Positions 63,001 through 64,000 of a DNA stretch of 64,000 nt are shown piece after piece. The DNA is taken from the NCBI GenBank assembly GCA_041746635.1, contig JBGTGQ010000003.1:49788-113787 (forward strand). The letters are read 5' to 3'. Numbering within the stretch: the stretch's first letter is position 1; each line of letters opens with the position of its first letter. The translations under genes and the position numbers were made by a program. The notes under the pieces were generated by a model. That model saw only the letters and a list, made by a program, of their open reading frames with translations. It was not told where the DNA came from and did not search any database. Source of the stretch: CAMASH01 sp041746635. GTDB taxonomy: Bacteria > Verrucomicrobiota > Verrucomicrobiia > Chthoniobacterales > Terrimicrobiaceae.

Positions 63001-63962
63001 TGCCGGGAACGGGAGCGGGGCAGATTCCCGACGGAACGGTGAGGGCAAATTCATGGCAGGCGTATCTTTTCGTTTTCGACAACGGCGTGGGGAAATTTTA
63101 CAAGGATGGCGCTCTGGTGTCCTCGAAGACGATGGCCATTCCGGCAAACTGGAGCGGATTCACCCTTGGGGTTCCAAGCCAGCACACGATCCACGGGGAT
63201 GTGGCGGAAGTCATGGTGTATGACCGCGCGCTGAGCGATGCCGAGAGCGTGCAGCTGGGCGTCTATTTGTCCCTGAAATACGGGATTCTCACGGATATGC
63301 CGCCGCCCGTGATCACACCGGCCGGAGGAGATTTTGGCGAGCCCGTGGAGGTTGGCATAACGACAGAGGTGCCGCAGAGCGTCATCCGGTACACCCTGGA
63401 TGGGTCCGAACCCACGAAGGATTCGCCACTTTACACGGCGCCATTGACGATCTCGGGCTCCCCGCTGCTCAAGGCGTCTGTCTTCCTGAGCAATGGCATC
63501 CGCGGGCGAAGCGCCTCCGCGCAATTTTACGTGGGGGATGCCGATCACGACCTCATGACCGATGCCTGGGAGACGGCCAATGGCCTGGATCCCGAAAACG
63601 CCGCCGATGCGGCGCTGGATGGAGACCTTGACGGCCTCACCAACCTCCAGGAGTTCCAGATCGGAACGAACCCCTGGCTCATTGACACCAATGGCGATGG
63701 CATTGCCGATGGCGTCTCCTATTACCAGGGAATCGACCCGGTGGAGACCGACCACGATGGCGACACCTTGACGAACGCCGCCGAGCTGGCCGCAGGCACG
63801 AATCCCTTTGCCGCGGACACCGATGGCGATGGCGTGAACGACAACCTGGACGCCTATCCCCTCGACCCTCTGCGCTCCACGCCGCTTGAGCCCGTGCCGG
63901 GCGATGTGACTGCGCCGCAAATCACCCTCACCGAGCCAGCCGATGCCGTCCTCGTGCCTTAA
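60012..63962 (+). CDS. Large multidomain exported protein with LamG-like repeats, possibly truncated
   Basis: The product has 1316 residues from ATG 60012 (signal peptide ALIGLLPLALVSALLA). Domains in order: three N(L/M)GQ(L/V)K motifs at about 46, 111 and 165; a calcium loop DPDGDGLTNLQE at about 197; an Ig-like region at about 215-335; three LamG/concanavalin-like units (about 336-606, 607-871, 872-1090), the second and third nearly identical; a chitobiase-type domain (IRYTLDGSEPTKDSPLYTAP) at about 1097-1173; and TSP3-like loops at about 1176-1290. It ends abruptly at TEPADAVLVP. It probably binds surface polysaccharide. Start ATG is preferred over TTG 59988. Confidence 0.85.
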   Translation: MKRLALIGLLPLALVSALLAAPPAWWSGEETRILEEEGEENNSAPANMGQLKHVAKQAKGHLDANLPGGAGEAITSLVEAFEPRAGQNYTPAQIGEFKAANHALINLGQLKSAAKPFYERLLGVGYDTKANLIARGYPANWAHNYPWDPQTPVEENYVPANLGQVKMVFSFGLVNFLSPTWQQQYFGATSGADPAADPDGDGLTNLQEYQQGGDPTDYYSQGGVTITPSLILLSGNNQSGAPGAFLADPLVVEVRNSATNALLVNAPVTFTVSGSGGGQIAASTSGAGLASTLDLVTGSNGLAQSYFRFPAAAGTASTIEVTAGSGTNTAQASFTATSLSISQTGLQLWFKADAGVTADGSGKVSQWVDQAGAIAVTQNTTAAQPVLVANSVNGMPGLAFNGSQRLFSSSADVPLNQDWTIIAFGKSNDSSSTESYMGSIGGPGTSGGVKAFGKYQSRSMLGVWNGYAQGGAFPPIGKLGRLMVRYTKSTAGMEFFQNGSPDGVVTISTANSTPGVFIGDVTDSSYLRPWNGEVHEVIAYDRALSDAEAAQVDIYLADKYAQYHPDAAWIAAYRQAVREEVHFRKWDKVAAERFAAFLASNPAIPAAGVTLWLKADAGVATDGSNGVSVWADQSVTGKDLVQSVESYRPSLQGNAVNGKPAIRFDGSNDHILTSSGNGWGTSQFSVMFLMKPNTTANHNQQLGATGIWGQFFFHTSLEGGVYVGTDQAMRMVPGTGAGQIPDGTVRANSWQRFVFVFDNGVGKFYKDGALVSSKTMAIPANWSGFTLGVPSQHTINGDVAEVMVYDRALGDAELAQVDIYLAEKYGQYHPGATWIAPYPQAVRDEVHLRKLDKMAAEKYAALLASNPVFPAAGVTLWLKADAGVATDGSNGVSVWADQSVTGKDLAQSVESSRPSLQGNAVNGKPAIRFDGSNDHILTSSGNGWGTSGFSVMFLMKPSTTANHNQQLGATGIWGQFFFHTSLEGGVYVGTDQAMRMVPGTGAGQIPDGTVRANSWQAYLFVFDNGVGKFYKDGALVSSKTMAIPANWSGFTLGVPSQHTIHGDVAEVMVYDRALSDAESVQLGVYLSLKYGILTDMPPPVITPAGGDFGEPVEVGITTEVPQSVIRYTLDGSEPTKDSPLYTAPLTISGSPLLKASVFLSNGIRGRSASAQFYVGDADHDLMTDAWETANGLDPENAADAALDGDLDGLTNLQEFQIGTNPWLIDTNGDGIADGVSYYQGIDPVETDHDGDTLTNAAELAAGTNPFAADTDGDGVNDNLDAYPLDPLRSTPLEPVPGDVTAPQITLTEPADAVLVP
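61830..63290 (+). repeat. Near-identical 795-bp tandem units within the large exported protein gene
   Basis: Unit A begins at 61830 and unit B at 62625 (period 795 bp, 265 codons), and both share long runs such as GCAGGAGTGACCTTGTGGCT. Differences are few over about 625 bp. A third, diverged unit precedes them (from about 61029). A recent duplication or gene conversion is likely. Confidence 0.85.
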
Positions 63963-64000
63963 CTTAAGAGCCAGTCCAATCAAAAACAAAGAATTCGCCA
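63963..64000. other. 3' flank of the exported protein gene, related to 58221 motif
   Basis: Just after the stop the sequence reads GAGCCAGTCCAATC (63968-63981), close to GAGCCTGTCCAATA at 58221-58234. It may be the end of an inserted element or a dispersed repeat; the window ends before this can be decided. Confidence 0.4.

Overview
This window most likely comes from the chromosome of a Verrucomicrobiota bacterium. That is inferred from a PEP-CTERM exported protein, exported proteins with N(L/M)GQ(L/V)K motifs followed by calcium loops, a trimeric-autotransporter-head-like protein, an OprB-type porin, ExbB/ExbD genes, a ribosomal protein cluster without rpmD, and many palindromic intergenic repeats in GC-rich DNA. 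No rRNA or tRNA gene, CRISPR array, integrase or intact insertion sequence was found.

Layout. 1-3164: a truncated glycoside hydrolase, a 5'-truncated glpX remnant, a TPR protein and a DEDD-type exonuclease. 3165-5745: a cobalamin riboswitch (about 3453-3681) leading a tight three-gene operon that encodes a PEP-CTERM protein, a type II pseudopilin and a six-helix DUF6580-like membrane protein. 5685-10631: a CBM20/esterase protein, then cobalamin-dependent methionine synthase metH, which carries a perfect palindromic element and a heptanucleotide tract inside its reading frame. 10758-25628: zinc-ribbon protein, DUF885 peptidase-like protein, ald-proA, acylphosphatase-ABC ATPase-bioD, DUF1802, a PHP phosphoesterase, an exbB-exbD-TPR operon and uvrC. 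25864-36343: one long ribosomal cluster, rpsC to rpsD, with secY, adk, map, infA and rpmJ. It lacks the usual upstream part (rpsJ to rplV) and also rpmD, rpoA and rplQ. 36453-48082: recA, a tyrosine phosphatase-like protein, a class D beta-lactamase, a caspase-like protein divergent from an NlpC/P60 lipoprotein, small stress or detoxification-type genes, mnmG, a LolD-type ATPase and an ankyrin/L,D-transpeptidase. 48145-58221: a phosphate block (phoU, pstB, pstA, pstC, pstS, OprB porin, ArsC/LMW-phosphatase-like gene, ppk2). 58222-64000: surface or exported proteins, including a 1316-residue multidomain protein with a recent internal 795-bp tandem duplication.

Two functional themes stand out. 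First, B12: the riboswitch operon lies just upstream of B12-dependent metH and looks like an uncharacterised cobalamin acquisition module. Second, phosphate: pstS, the porin and the LMW-phosphatase/ppk2 pair each carry an 11-bp-spaced Pho-box-like direct repeat 41-50 nt before the start codon, and a weaker one precedes the head-repeat protein at 59150. These suggest a local PhoB regulon covering uptake, outer-membrane entry and polyphosphate metabolism.

The window is also rich in dispersed palindromes (REP-like) and in short heptanucleotide tracts. Several lie inside conserved coding sequences or supply the stop codons of neighbouring genes.
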